Assembly (NCBI GenBank): GCA_016721185.1
Contig: JADKIP010000012.1
Span: forward strand, 620,001-684,000
DNA length: 64,000 nucleotides
From: Candidatus Dechloromonas phosphorivorans
Lineage (GTDB): Bacteria; Pseudomonadota; Gammaproteobacteria; Burkholderiales; Rhodocyclaceae
Direction: 5' to 3'
In this document: positions 1 to 8,611 of the stretch, in pieces
Numbering within the stretch: position 1 is the stretch's first letter
Layout: every line of letters starts with the position of its first letter
Made by a program: the position numbers and the translations under genes
Notes under the pieces: model-generated
Database searches by the model: none
The model's input: only the letters and a program-made list of their open reading frames with translations
What the model was told of the DNA's origin: nothing

Positions 1-68
1 AAGACCCGTTTTTTGGTCAGTGTCTGCTGTAAAACCAACAGCATCTCTTCGTTATCGAGCGGGTTCAT
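1..68 (-). CDS. Start of an unidentified gene, cut by the window edge
   Basis: Reading the minus strand from an ATG at position 68 gives MNPLDNEEMLLVLQQTLTKK and then runs off the window, an acidic, then helical N-terminus that looks like real protein. Only 22 codons are visible, so no family can be named. It would be transcribed divergently from mnmG across a gap of about 200 bases. No strong ribosome binding site precedes the ATG, so the call is tentative. Confidence 0.35.
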   Translation of the reverse strand, partial: MNPLDNEEMLLVLQQTLTKKRV

Positions 69-265
69 GCTTTTGCCGGGTGCGTAGTCATCGTTTGCAA
101 CTTACTTGAGATCGTCATGCGCGGCAATATGCTCGGGGCTTCTTGCCTTTGAGAAGCGCTTCGAGCGACCTGCTGCATCAACGCTTCCGGGTAAAAACCT
201 GTGATTTTTCAGCGCCCTGACGTAAAATTCCCCTCCCCATACTGCGCTGCAACATAATCGCCCTC

Positions 266-2152
266 ATGCTTTTCCCCACCCGTTTTGATGTCATTGTTGT
301 CGGCGGCGGTCATGCCGGTACCGAAGCTGCGCTTGCCGCAGCGCGGACGGGGGCGAATACCTTGCTGCTGACCCATAACCTCGACACGCTGGGGGCGATG
401 AGCTGCAATCCGTCGATTGGCGGCATTGGCAAGGGGCACCTGGTGCGCGAAGTGGATGCGCTGGGTGGGGCGATGGCCGCGGCTACCGACGAAGCCGGTA
501 TCCAGTTCCGCATCCTCAACGCCTCGAAAGGCCCTGCCGTGCGCGCGACTCGCGCCCAGGCCGACCGTGTGCTGTACAAGCAGGCCATCCGCGGTCGACT
601 CGAAAATCAGCCCAATTTGACGCTTTTCGCCGATGCCTGCGACGACCTGATTGTCGAAGGTGAGCGGGTGGCTGGCGCAGTCACCAAACTGGGCATCCGC
701 TTTTTGGCCGATTCTGTCGTGTTGACCGCAGGAACCTTCCTCAACGGCAAGATTCACGTCGGTCTGGAAAACTACACCGGTGGCCGGATGGGCGATCCGC
801 CTTCGGTCTCGCTGGCGGCCCGACTGAAAGAACTGCAGTTGCCGCAAGGCCGCCTGAAAACTGGCACGCCGCCGCGTCTCGATGGCAAGACGATCGATTT
901 TTCGGTAATGGAAGAGCAGCACTCGGACGATCCGATGCCGGTCTTCTCCTTCCTCGGCAATGCTGCCCAGCACCCGAAACAGTTGCCGTGCTGGATCACG
1001 GCGACCAACGAACGCACCCACGACATCATCCGCAGCGGCCTCGACCGTTCGCCGATGTACACCGGCGTCATAGAAGGTGTTGGCCCGCGTTACTGTCCAT
1101 CGATCGAGGACAAGATCCACCGTTTCGCCGACAAGAATCAGCACAACGTCTTCCTTGAACCGGAAGGCCTGACGACGCACGAGATTTACCCGAACGGCGT
1201 GTCCACCAGCCTGCCCTTCGATATCCAGCTGGCGCTGGTGCGTTCGATTCGCGGCCTGGAAAACTGCCACATCCTGCGTCCCGGCTACGCCATCGAATAC
1301 GATTTCTACGACCCGCGTGGCCTCAAGGACACGCTGGAGAGCAAAGCCATCCGTGGCCTGTTCTTCGCTGGCCAGATCAACGGTACTACCGGCTATGAAG
1401 AAGCCGCCGCCCAGGGCTTGCTCGCCGGCGTCAACGCCGTGCGCTACGCCCGTGGCCAGGAAGGCTGGTGCCCGAAGCGCAACGAAGCCTATCTTGGCGT
1501 GCTGGTCGACGACCTGATTACGCGCGGTGTGGCCGATCCTTACCGGATGTTCACCAGCCGCGCCGAGTTCCGCCTCAGCCTGCGCGAAGACAACGCCGAT
1601 TTGCGCCTGACCGAACAAGGCCGCGAGCTTGGCCTGGTTGACGACATTCGCTGGGAAGCTTTCTGCCAGAAACGCGACGCGGTTGCCGCCGAGCAGGAAC
1701 GTCTCAAATCGACCTGGGTCAATCCCAAACTGTTGCCGGCCGAGGATGCTGTTCGCGTGCTCGGCAAAGCCATCGAACATGAATACTGTCTGTTCGAACT
1801 GCTGCGCCGCCCGGAAGTCAGCTACAGCGCCCTGCTCTCCCTGCCCGGTGCTGGCGAGCCGGTCAGCGATCCGTTGGTAATTGAGCAACTGGAAATTTCC
1901 GCCAAATACCAGGGCTACATTGACCGTCAGGCCGGTGAGGTTTTGCGCTCGGCCGCCTACGAGAGCGCTGTGCTGCCGGAGACGCTGGATTATGCGGCTG
2001 TGGCGGGCCTCTCCAACGAGGTCAAGCAGAAGCTGGCGCAACACCGGCCGCAGACCATCGGTCAGGCATCGCGCGTCCAGGGCGTCACGCCGGCGGCAAT
2101 TTCTCTGCTGCTGATTCATCTCAAGCGCCACAACCTGTCGCAAGCCGCATGA
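266..2152 (+). CDS. mnmG: tRNA uridine-5-carboxymethylaminomethyl modification enzyme MnmG (GidA)
   Basis: FAD-dependent enzyme that, with the GTPase MnmE, installs the (carboxymethyl)aminomethyl group on wobble uridine 34 of several tRNAs. At 628 residues it has the family's full length. The FAD dinucleotide-binding loop GGGHAGTEAA lies at residues 13-22, the conserved SCNPSIGGIGKG segment with its cysteine at residue 47, the GTPPRLDG segment near residue 200 and the YCPSIEDK cysteine motif near residue 276. It overlaps rsmG by 4 bases (ATGA), so the two are translationally coupled. The start has no obvious Shine-Dalgarno but fits the family N-terminus. One exact copy of the repeated 11-mer lies inside at 721-731, encoding the conserved LTAG stretch. 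Confidence 0.97.
   Translation: MLFPTRFDVIVVGGGHAGTEAALAAARTGANTLLLTHNLDTLGAMSCNPSIGGIGKGHLVREVDALGGAMAAATDEAGIQFRILNASKGPAVRATRAQADRVLYKQAIRGRLENQPNLTLFADACDDLIVEGERVAGAVTKLGIRFLADSVVLTAGTFLNGKIHVGLENYTGGRMGDPPSVSLAARLKELQLPQGRLKTGTPPRLDGKTIDFSVMEEQHSDDPMPVFSFLGNAAQHPKQLPCWITATNERTHDIIRSGLDRSPMYTGVIEGVGPRYCPSIEDKIHRFADKNQHNVFLEPEGLTTHEIYPNGVSTSLPFDIQLALVRSIRGLENCHILRPGYAIEYDFYDPRGLKDTLESKAIRGLFFAGQINGTTGYEEAAAQGLLAGVNAVRYARGQEGWCPKRNEAYLGVLVDDLITRGVADPYRMFTSRAEFRLSLREDNADLRLTEQGRELGLVDDIRWEAFCQKRDAVAAEQERLKSTWVNPKLLPAEDAVRVLGKAIEHEYCLFELLRRPEVSYSALLSLPGAGEPVSDPLVIEQLEISAKYQGYIDRQAGEVLRSAAYESAVLPETLDYAAVAGLSNEVKQKLAQHRPQTIGQASRVQGVTPAAISLLLIHLKRHNLSQAA
721..731 (+). repeat. USS-like 11-mer GTTGACCGCAG, copy 1
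   Basis: Exact copy inside mnmG, read in the frame encoding Leu-Thr-Ala. On the complementary strand, an A-tract (AAAAA) begins 15 bases beyond the CTGCGGTCAAC core. Confidence 0.75.
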
Positions 2153-2766
2153 GCCAGTCCGCGCTAGCAGCCGGTCTGGCTACCCTCGGTTTGGATTTGC
2201 CGGCAGCGGCACAGCAAAAAATGCTCGCCTTTCGCGATTTGCTGCTCAAGTGGAACAAGATTTATAACCTGACAGCGCTGCGCGATCCGCAGCAAGCGAT
2301 TTCGCATCACCTGCTCGATTCCCTGGTCATCCTGCCCCATGTTGGCGACGGTAATTTGCTCGATGTCGGCAGCGGTGGCGGTTTGCCGGGCATTCCGCTA
2401 GCCATCGCCCACCCCGAGTTGGCGGTCACGATGGTCGATACCGTGCAGAAAAAATCCACCTTCCTGCAGCAGGCCGCCATCGAACTGGGCTTGAAGAATG
2501 TGGCGGTTCACCATGCCCGGGTCGAGGAAATGAGCGGCCAGTACGCCCAGATCAGTTCGCGTGCCTTTGCCGAGCTGGCGTTGTTCGTCAGCCTGACTCG
2601 CCACCTGCTGGCGCCAGGCGGTCACTGGCTGGCCATGAAGGGCGTTCGGCCGGACGCTGAAATCAACGCCCTGCCCGCCGACATTCAGGTCGAAGCGGTT
2701 ATTCCACTGACCGTGCCGGGTTTAGCGGCCGAAAGACATTTGATCATTTTGAAAGTCGGCTCATGA
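2149..2766 (+). CDS. rsmG: 16S rRNA (guanine-527-N7) methyltransferase RsmG (GidB)
   Basis: Methylates N7 of G527 in the 530 loop of 16S rRNA using S-adenosylmethionine. The SAM-binding motif LLDVGSGGGLPG sits at residues 70-81, and KWNKIYNLT near residues 34-42 is typical of the family. The length of 205 residues is normal. The start overlaps the mnmG stop and its own stop overlaps the parA start (ATGA), so mnmG-rsmG-parA-parB reads as one coupled operon, the usual origin-proximal order in many bacteria. Confidence 0.96.
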   Translation: MSQSALAAGLATLGLDLPAAAQQKMLAFRDLLLKWNKIYNLTALRDPQQAISHHLLDSLVILPHVGDGNLLDVGSGGGLPGIPLAIAHPELAVTMVDTVQKKSTFLQQAAIELGLKNVAVHHARVEEMSGQYAQISSRAFAELALFVSLTRHLLAPGGHWLAMKGVRPDAEINALPADIQVEAVIPLTVPGLAAERHLIILKVGS

Positions 2767-3524
2767 GAGTACTTGCGATTACCAACCAGAAAGGCGGCGT
2801 CGGCAAAACGACAACGGCGGTCAATCTGGCTGCCTCGCTCGCCGCCGAAGGCCTGCGTGTCCTGATGATCGACCTCGATCCGCAGGGTAACGCCACGACC
2901 GGCTCGGGAATCACCAAAAAGGAAGCGTTGCCGACCGTCTATCAATTGCTGATCGGTGCCGCAACGCTGGCTGAAGTTTGTATCAAGACCGATTTCGGCT
3001 TCGACGTATTGCCCGCCAACCGCGAACTGGCCGGTGCAGAAGTCGAGCTGATCGATCTCAGCGAGCGGGAATACCGCCTGAAAAATGCGCTGCAGGCCGG
3101 CCGCGCCAGCTACGATTTCATCCTGATCGACTGCCCGCCGGCGCTGAACATGCTGACGGTCAATGGCCTGGTGGCGGCCGATTCGGTATTGATCCCGATG
3201 CAGTGCGAGTATTACGCGCTGGAAGGTCTCTCCGATCTGGTTGAAACCTTGCGCAAGGTGCGCGCCCACCTCAATTCGCGGCTGGAAATTGAAGGCCTGC
3301 TGCGCACCATGTTCAACGCCCAAAGTACCTTGACCCAGCAAGTTTCGAACGAGCTGGAAAATCACTTCGGCAACAAGGTCTACAAAACCATCGTGCCGCG
3401 CAATGTGCGCCTGGCCGAAGCGCCGTCCTACGGCAAGCCGGTCATCGCCTTTGATAAAAACTCGAAGGGCGCGCAAGCCTACACGGCGCTCGCCAAGGAA
3501 ATTCTCGAAAAGGTCGCCCCATGA
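2763..3524 (+). CDS. parA: Chromosome partitioning ATPase ParA (Soj)
   Basis: ParA/MinD-superfamily ATPase that binds DNA nonspecifically in its ATP form and moves ParB-parS complexes to segregate the origin region. The deviant Walker A box KGGVGKTT is at residues 10-17, with LMIDLDPQGNAT (Walker A' region) and LIDCPPALN (Walker B region) following. At 253 residues with no N-terminal helix-turn-helix it is the short chromosomal type. It overlaps both rsmG and parB by 4 bases. Candidate parS sites are at 53113-53128 and 36818-36833. Confidence 0.96.
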   Translation: MRVLAITNQKGGVGKTTTAVNLAASLAAEGLRVLMIDLDPQGNATTGSGITKKEALPTVYQLLIGAATLAEVCIKTDFGFDVLPANRELAGAEVELIDLSEREYRLKNALQAGRASYDFILIDCPPALNMLTVNGLVAADSVLIPMQCEYYALEGLSDLVETLRKVRAHLNSRLEIEGLLRTMFNAQSTLTQQVSNELENHFGNKVYKTIVPRNVRLAEAPSYGKPVIAFDKNSKGAQAYTALAKEILEKVAP

Positions 3525-4375
3525 TCAAGATGAAAGGACTCGGCCGCGGCCTCGACGCTTTGCTTTCCGGCAGCGACAAACCGCACGGTGACGAACAGCG
3601 CAGCCTGCCGATCGAGCGCTTGCGCCCCGGCAAATACCAGCCGCGGACGCAGATGGATGAAGCGTCGCTGGCCGAACTGGCCGCTTCAATCAAGTCGCAA
3701 GGCGTCATGCAGCCGATTCTCGCCCGTGCTATCGAGAACACGCCGGGTGCCGAGCGTTACGAAATCGTTGCCGGTGAACGCCGCTGGCGCGCGGCGCAAT
3801 TGGCCGGTCTGGCCGAAGTGCCGGTGCTGATTCGCAATATTCCGGACGAGCAGGCGCTGGCCATGGCGCTGATCGAAAACATCCAGCGTGAAAACCTCAA
3901 TCCGCTCGAAGAGGCGCAGGGTTTGCAGCGCCTGATCGACGAATTCGGCCTGACCCATCAGCAAGCGGCGGATGCCGTCGGGCGCTCACGGCCGGCCGCC
4001 ACCAATTTGCTGCGTTTATTGCAGTTGACCGCAGCCGTTCAGGATATGTTGATGGCTGGCAAGCTCGACATGGGCCATGCCCGTGCCCTGCTGCCGGTTT
4101 CAACAGGCCAGCAGGTCGGCCTGGCGCAGCGTGTGGTGCAGAAAGGCTTGTCCGTACGCGAAACCGAGCGGTTGGTTCACCAGTTGCTCAATCCACCGAA
4201 AAATGTGCCGGCAAAAGCGATTGATCGCGACTTGCTGCGTTTGCAGGAAGAGTTGTCGGATGGGCTTGGCGCAAGCGTTCTGATCCGTGCCAACAAGAAA
4301 GGCGCCGGTAAGGTGACGATTGACTTTGGCAGCCTTGAACAGCTTGATGGCCTCCTCTCCCGTATTCGCACGTAA
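3521..4375 (+). CDS. parB: Chromosome partitioning protein ParB (Spo0J), parS-binding CTPase
   Basis: Centromere-binding protein that loads at parS and spreads as a CTP-dependent sliding clamp. It has the KGLGRGLDALL N-terminus that contacts ParA, the CTP-binding GERRWR motif at residues 85-90, ENIQRENLNPLEEA just after, and a helix-turn-helix around LTHQQAADAVGRSRPAATN. The length of 284 residues is normal. The start at 3521 overlaps parA by 4 bases. An in-frame ATG at 3530 is an alternative. One exact 11-mer copy lies at 4024-4034. Confidence 0.96.
   Translation: MIKMKGLGRGLDALLSGSDKPHGDEQRSLPIERLRPGKYQPRTQMDEASLAELAASIKSQGVMQPILARAIENTPGAERYEIVAGERRWRAAQLAGLAEVPVLIRNIPDEQALAMALIENIQRENLNPLEEAQGLQRLIDEFGLTHQQAADAVGRSRPAATNLLRLLQLTAAVQDMLMAGKLDMGHARALLPVSTGQQVGLAQRVVQKGLSVRETERLVHQLLNPPKNVPAKAIDRDLLRLQEELSDGLGASVLIRANKKGAGKVTIDFGSLEQLDGLLSRIRT
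4024..4034 (+). repeat. USS-like 11-mer GTTGACCGCAG, copy 2
   Basis: Exact copy inside parB, encoding Leu-Thr-Ala-Ala. On the complementary strand the core is followed by AATAAA and, 15 bases out, by AAATT. Confidence 0.75.
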
Positions 4376-4439
4376 CTCATGTCATATATCAGAACTCCCT
4401 GTTTATTCGGGAAAACCCTCAATTTTTCTGTTACAGAAG

Positions 4440-4468
4440 TTGACTCATCTATAAGACTCAGTTACACT
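4440..4468 (+). promoter_or_regulatory. Sigma-70-type promoter of the atp operon
   Basis: TTGACT (4440-4445) and TACACT (4463-4468) are separated by exactly 17 bases, 27 bases before atpI, in the only sizeable gap between parB and atpI. The match to TTGACA/TATAAT and the position make this the probable promoter of atpIBEFHAGDC. The start site is inferred to be near 4475. Confidence 0.6.
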
Positions 4469-4494
4469 CACGCGGTTTTCGAACGAGGCATGTT

Positions 4495-4851
4495 TTGCAT
4501 CCGCAGGTGAGCTGGATTCTCAGTCGCCAAGCGGCATTGGCAGTCACGTTGGCAGTAATTGTCGGCGTAGCGATCGATGTGAATGCAGCAGTCTCTGTTC
4601 TGATCGGGGGATCAATCGGTTTTGTCGCTAATCTCGGGTACGTCCTGAGAGCGATGCGAATGAGCGTCAGTAGCGACCCGGTCAAGGTTTATCGAGCGCA
4701 AGCTGCCGGAGAGCGATTGAAGTTTGTCCTGACTCTCGGTGGATTTGCACTAGTGTTCTTGCAGTACAAGGAAGTGGCTGTGTTACCGCTCTTTCTTGGT
4801 TACACATCAACCTTCGTTATCTACTGGCTGGCGTTGCTCAAGCGACGTTAG
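4495..4851 (+). CDS. atpI: ATP synthase protein I
   Basis: Small membrane protein of about 118 residues with four predicted hydrophobic segments, first gene of the atp operon. In the family it helps assemble the c-ring of the Fo sector. The start must be the TTG at 4495, preceded by GAGG at 4485-4488. The ATG at 4490 is in another frame and hits a stop after six codons. The GGSIGFVANLGYVLRAMR stretch is typical of AtpI. Start certainty is moderate, identity good from sequence and position. Confidence 0.85.
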   Translation: MHPQVSWILSRQAALAVTLAVIVGVAIDVNAAVSVLIGGSIGFVANLGYVLRAMRMSVSSDPVKVYRAQAAGERLKFVLTLGGFALVFLQYKEVAVLPLFLGYTSTFVIYWLALLKRR

Positions 4852-4867
4852 GCGGACTGGAGAAAAA

Positions 4868-5668
4868 ATGAGCGCAGAAGGCGGCACCACTGGTTATATT
4901 CAACACCACCTCACCAATCTGGCTGTCTGTGCAGACAGCGCAAAGATTGATGGTGTTTGTACCGGATTCTGGACTTTCCATCTAGATACCTTGCTGGTCT
5001 CCGGTATTCTTGGTTTGGTAGTCTTTGGTTTGATGGCCTCGCTGGCCAGCAAAGCCACCTCTGGCGTTCCGTCCGGCGGCCAGAATTTTGTTGAAATGGT
5101 AGTTGGTCTGGTTGACCAGCAAGTACGCGATACTTTCCATGGCAAGAGCGCACTGGTTACGCCACTGGCTATTACCATTTTTGTCTGGGTATTCGTTATG
5201 AATGCCATGGACTTGATTCCGGTAGACTTCCTGCCCGTCGCGCTCCAGGCGGCAACTGGCAATCATGAAATGCCCTTCAAGTTTGTCCCGACTACCGACC
5301 CAAATCTGACGTTCGCCATGTCGATCACCGTGTTCTTTATCTCGCTCTTCATGGGCCTGAAGGTAAAGGGTTTCGGTCACTTCATGCATGAAGTGTTCGC
5401 GGTCCCATTTGGTCTCAAGCTCGCGCCGATCAACCTCCTGTTCCGTATCGTTGAGGAAATCGCCAGGCCGATCTCGTTATCCCTGCGGCTTTTCGGCAAC
5501 ATGTATGCCGGTGAAATGGTCTTTATCCTGATCGCCCTTCTTGGTCTGTACCAGCTGCCCCTGGCCCTGCCTTGGGAACTGTTCCACATCCTGATCATTA
5601 CCCTGCAAGCTTTTGTTTTCATGATGCTGACTATCGTCTATATGTCGATGGCTGCAGAGTCGCACTAA
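4868..5668 (+). CDS. atpB: F1Fo ATP synthase subunit a
   Basis: Membrane stator subunit that forms the proton half-channels against the c-ring. It is 266 residues long with several transmembrane helices. The motif EEIARPISLSLRLFGNMYAGEM region, near residues 195-215, carries the essential stator arginine (the R of SLRLFGN). The start at 4868 is chosen because a GGAG box precedes it and MSAEGG begins the protein. An upstream extension to 4796 overlaps atpI and lacks support. Confidence 0.97.
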   Translation: MSAEGGTTGYIQHHLTNLAVCADSAKIDGVCTGFWTFHLDTLLVSGILGLVVFGLMASLASKATSGVPSGGQNFVEMVVGLVDQQVRDTFHGKSALVTPLAITIFVWVFVMNAMDLIPVDFLPVALQAATGNHEMPFKFVPTTDPNLTFAMSITVFFISLFMGLKVKGFGHFMHEVFAVPFGLKLAPINLLFRIVEEIARPISLSLRLFGNMYAGEMVFILIALLGLYQLPLALPWELFHILIITLQAFVFMMLTIVYMSMAAESH

Positions 5669-5735
5669 GTCGTCCCGTTTTCCCGTAGTTTTTTACTTTA
5701 ACCCTGCAACAAACCAACCTTACTGAGGAGTAAAC

Positions 5736-5996
5736 ATGGAACTCGCAACCGTTCTCTCCAACACCGCTATTGCTGTCGCTATCCTGATCGGCGCTGGTGC
5801 TCTGGGCACCGCTATTGGCTTCGGTATTCTCGGCGGCCGTTTCCTGGAAGGCGCTGCCCGTCAGCCGGAAATGATCCCCACCCTGCAAGTCAAGATGTTC
5901 ATCGTCGCCGGTCTGCTCGACGCCGTGACCATGATCGGTGTTGGTATCGCTCTGTTCCTGCTCTTCGCAAATCCGTTCCTGGCTCTGCTGAAGTAA
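5736..5996 (+). CDS. atpE: F1Fo ATP synthase subunit c
   Basis: Proteolipid of the rotor ring, 86 residues forming a two-helix hairpin with the polar loop ARQPEM at residues 41-46. The ion-carrying acid is Asp62 in GLLDAVTMIGVG. An aspartate without the glutamine and glutamate/serine set of sodium-type rings indicates proton coupling (inference from family knowledge). A strong GAGGAG-type ribosome binding site (5723-5728) fits the high stoichiometry needed. A 67-base gap separates it from atpB. Confidence 0.97.
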   Translation: MELATVLSNTAIAVAILIGAGALGTAIGFGILGGRFLEGAARQPEMIPTLQVKMFIVAGLLDAVTMIGVGIALFLLFANPFLALLK

Positions 5997-6038
5997 TCAC
6001 CGAACCCTCCCTGAAACCCATATAACCAGGAGGTTAGC

Positions 6039-6509
6039 GTGAATATCAACGCTACACTGATTGGCCAGGCAATCTGGTTTGGACTCTTCATCTGGATTAC
6101 GATGAAGTTCGTCTGGCCACCGCTCCAAAAAGCGATGGCAGACCGTCAAGCACAGATCGCTGATGGCCTGGCTGCAGCAGAACGTGGCAAGCATGAGCAA
6201 GAGCTCGCCGCCAAGCGTTCCGCTGACGCCCTGCGTGAAGCCAAGGAGAAGTCCTCGGATTTCATCGCTCAAGCTGAAAAGCGTGCGCAACAGATCATCG
6301 AAGAAGCCAAGGGTACTGCCAAGGTCGAAGCTGACAAGGTGGTTTCCGGTGCCAAAGCCGAAATCGAACAGGAAGTCGAACGTGCCAAGCAGCAACTGCG
6401 TGAGCGCGTCGCCGAACTGGCCGTTGCCGGTGCTGAGAAGATCCTGCGCAAAGAAATCAATGCGTCCGTGCATGCAGACATGCTGGGCACACTGAAACAG
6501 GATCTGTAA
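6039..6509 (+). CDS. atpF: F1Fo ATP synthase subunit b
   Basis: Peripheral stalk subunit: one N-terminal transmembrane helix (about residues 5-25, IGQAIWFGLFIWITMKFVWPP) followed by a long charged coiled coil (about 30-140). It is 156 residues, the normal length. The start is GTG at 6039, 6 bases after a very strong AGGAGG box. It anchors subunit delta and F1 to the membrane sector. Confidence 0.96.
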   Translation: MNINATLIGQAIWFGLFIWITMKFVWPPLQKAMADRQAQIADGLAAAERGKHEQELAAKRSADALREAKEKSSDFIAQAEKRAQQIIEEAKGTAKVEADKVVSGAKAEIEQEVERAKQQLRERVAELAVAGAEKILRKEINASVHADMLGTLKQDL

Positions 6510-6512
6510 GCC

Positions 6513-7049
6513 ATGGCCGAATCCGTCACTATCGCCCGGCCTTACGCCGAAGCCCTTTTCCGGGTCGCGAAGGAAAGCGGCAATTTGGTCAAGTGGTCCG
6601 AGCGCCTCGCGCTGCTCGGCCAATTGGCTGCCAATCCTGAAGCCCGTGCCGCCATCAGTGACCCTAATGTCGCCGCGACGCAGCTGGTTGACCTGTTTCG
6701 GTCTGCCTGCGGTACGGCGGTAGATACGGAGCTGTCGAACTTCGTCCAGTTGCTGTCCAACAATGACCGGCTCGCCTTGTTGCCTGAAATCGCAAGCTTG
6801 TACGAAACCTACAAGCAAGCTGAAGACGGTGTCAAACAAGCTGAAATCATTTCGGCCTTCCCGATTGACGCTTCCCAGGTCAACACACTTGTTCCCCAAC
6901 TCGAAGCCGTCTTCAAGTCACGGCTTGAGACTTCAGTGTCGGTTGATCCTTCACTGATTGGCGGTATCAAGGTAGTCGTTGGCGACCAGATGCTGGATGC
7001 TTCAGTCCGCGGCAAGCTCGACGCCATGGCAACGGCACTGAACCACTAG
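6513..7049 (+). CDS. atpH: F1Fo ATP synthase subunit delta
   Basis: 178-residue subunit linking the b stalk to the top of F1. The N-terminal TIARPYAEALFRVAKESG (residues 6-23) and C-terminal VDPSLIGGIKVVVGDQMLDASVRGKL (about 147-172) are the family signatures. It starts 3 bases after the atpF stop, so coupling is likely. Confidence 0.96.
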   Translation: MAESVTIARPYAEALFRVAKESGNLVKWSERLALLGQLAANPEARAAISDPNVAATQLVDLFRSACGTAVDTELSNFVQLLSNNDRLALLPEIASLYETYKQAEDGVKQAEIISAFPIDASQVNTLVPQLEAVFKSRLETSVSVDPSLIGGIKVVVGDQMLDASVRGKLDAMATALNH

Positions 7050-7058
7050 GAGAATTTC

Positions 7059-8597
7059 ATGCAGTTGAATCCTTCCGAAATTTCTGAACTGATCAAGAGC
7101 AAGATCCAGAACCTGCACGGCGCATCGGAAGTGCGTACGCAGGGGACTGTGGTCTCGGTCACCGACGGTATCTGTCGTGTGCACGGCCTGCAAGACGTTA
7201 TGCAGGGCGAAATGCTGGAGTTTCCCGGCAACACCTTCGGTATGGCGCTGAATCTCGAGCGTGACTCCGTGGGTGCCGTTATTCTTGGTGAATACGAGCA
7301 CATTTCCGAAGGCGACGTCGTCAAGACAACCGGTCGCATTCTGGAAGTGCCAGTCGGTCCTGAGTTGCTGGGCCGCGTAGTCAATTCGCTTGGTCAGCCG
7401 ATCGATGGCAAAGGCCCGATCAATGCCAAGGAAACCGACAAGATTGAAAAGGTTGCGCCTGGCGTTATTTGGCGTAAGTCCGTTTCCCAGCCCGTGCAAA
7501 CCGGCCTGAAGTGTGTGGACGCCATGGTGCCGGTTGGTCGTGGTCAGCGCGAGTTGATCATTGGCGACCGCCAGACCGGCAAGACCGCTGTTGCGGTCGA
7601 CGCCATCATTAACCAGAAAGGCAAGAACCTCTTCTGCGTTTATGTGGCTATCGGTCAAAAGGCTTCCACCATCGCCAACGTCGTGCGCAAGCTCGAAGAA
7701 AACGGCGCGATGGAATACACCATCGTGGTTGCCGCTACTGCCTCTGAATCCGCTGCACTGCAGTACATTGCACCGTACTCCGGTTGCACGATGGGCGAAT
7801 ACTTCCGCGACCGCGGTCAAGATGCCCTGATTATTTATGACGATTTGACCAAGCAGGCTTGGGGTTACCGTCAAGTTTCCCTGTTGCTGCGCCGTCCGCC
7901 GGGCCGCGAAGCTTATCCAGGCGACGTTTTCTATCTCCACTCACGTCTGCTTGAACGTGCTGCTCGTGTTTCCGAAGCCTGGGTCGAGAAGCTCAGCAAC
8001 GGCACCATCAAGGGCAAGACCGGTTCTTTGACCGCACTGCCAGTGATCGAAACGCAAGCCGGTGACGTTTCCGCTTTCGTGCCGACCAACGTCATCTCCA
8101 TTACTGACGGTCAGATCTTCCTGGAAACCGACCTGTTCAACGCCGGTATCCGTCCCGCGATCAACGCCGGTATTTCGGTGTCCCGCGTCGGTGGCGCTGC
8201 CCAGACCAAGCTGATCAAAAAGCTCGGTGGCGGTGTTCGTCTGGCTCTGGCGCAGTACCGCGAACTCGCTGCTTTCGCACAGTTTGCTTCCGATCTGGAC
8301 GAAGCAACCCGCAAGCAGTTGGAGCGTGGCCGCCTGGTGACCGAGCTGATGAAGCAGGCCCAGTACTCGCCGATGAGCATCTCCGAAATGGCTGTTACGC
8401 TGTACGCAGCGGACAAGGGCTATTTCGACGACGTCGAAGTCAAGCGCGCTCTGGAATGCGAAAAGGCCATGATCGGCTATCTGAAGGCTAATGCAGCAGA
8501 CCTCATGAACAAGATGGAGTCGACTGCCGATCTGGATGGCGAATCCGAGAAGAAACTCGCTGCCGGCATCGTTGCCTTCAAGAGCAGCTGGGTCTGA
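7059..8597 (+). CDS. atpA: F1Fo ATP synthase subunit alpha
   Basis: Non-catalytic nucleotide-binding subunit of the F1 hexamer, 512 residues. The Walker A box GDRQTGKT is at residues 169-176, as in E. coli. The order of domains (N-terminal beta barrel, nucleotide-binding core, C-terminal helical bundle) is normal, and the ALGSIP-type loop reads PAINAGISVSRVGGAAQT near residue 365-380. An AGGAG box precedes the ATG. Confidence 0.97.
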   Translation: MQLNPSEISELIKSKIQNLHGASEVRTQGTVVSVTDGICRVHGLQDVMQGEMLEFPGNTFGMALNLERDSVGAVILGEYEHISEGDVVKTTGRILEVPVGPELLGRVVNSLGQPIDGKGPINAKETDKIEKVAPGVIWRKSVSQPVQTGLKCVDAMVPVGRGQRELIIGDRQTGKTAVAVDAIINQKGKNLFCVYVAIGQKASTIANVVRKLEENGAMEYTIVVAATASESAALQYIAPYSGCTMGEYFRDRGQDALIIYDDLTKQAWGYRQVSLLLRRPPGREAYPGDVFYLHSRLLERAARVSEAWVEKLSNGTIKGKTGSLTALPVIETQAGDVSAFVPTNVISITDGQIFLETDLFNAGIRPAINAGISVSRVGGAAQTKLIKKLGGGVRLALAQYRELAAFAQFASDLDEATRKQLERGRLVTELMKQAQYSPMSISEMAVTLYAADKGYFDDVEVKRALECEKAMIGYLKANAADLMNKMESTADLDGESEKKLAAGIVAFKSSWV

Positions 8598-8611
8598 TCT
8601 AGGAGAACGCC

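Noticed and set aside
209..2143. Long antisense open frame (644 codons) opposite mnmG, and similar antisense frames opposite ilvA, atpD and others
   Set aside because: Opposite-strand frames of GC-rich coding DNA; no ribosome binding site, low-complexity or unnatural composition, and the sense strand is a clear conserved gene.
4490..4510. ATG at 4490 as the atpI start
   Set aside because: It is in another frame and stops after six codons; the TTG at 4495 opens the conserved frame.
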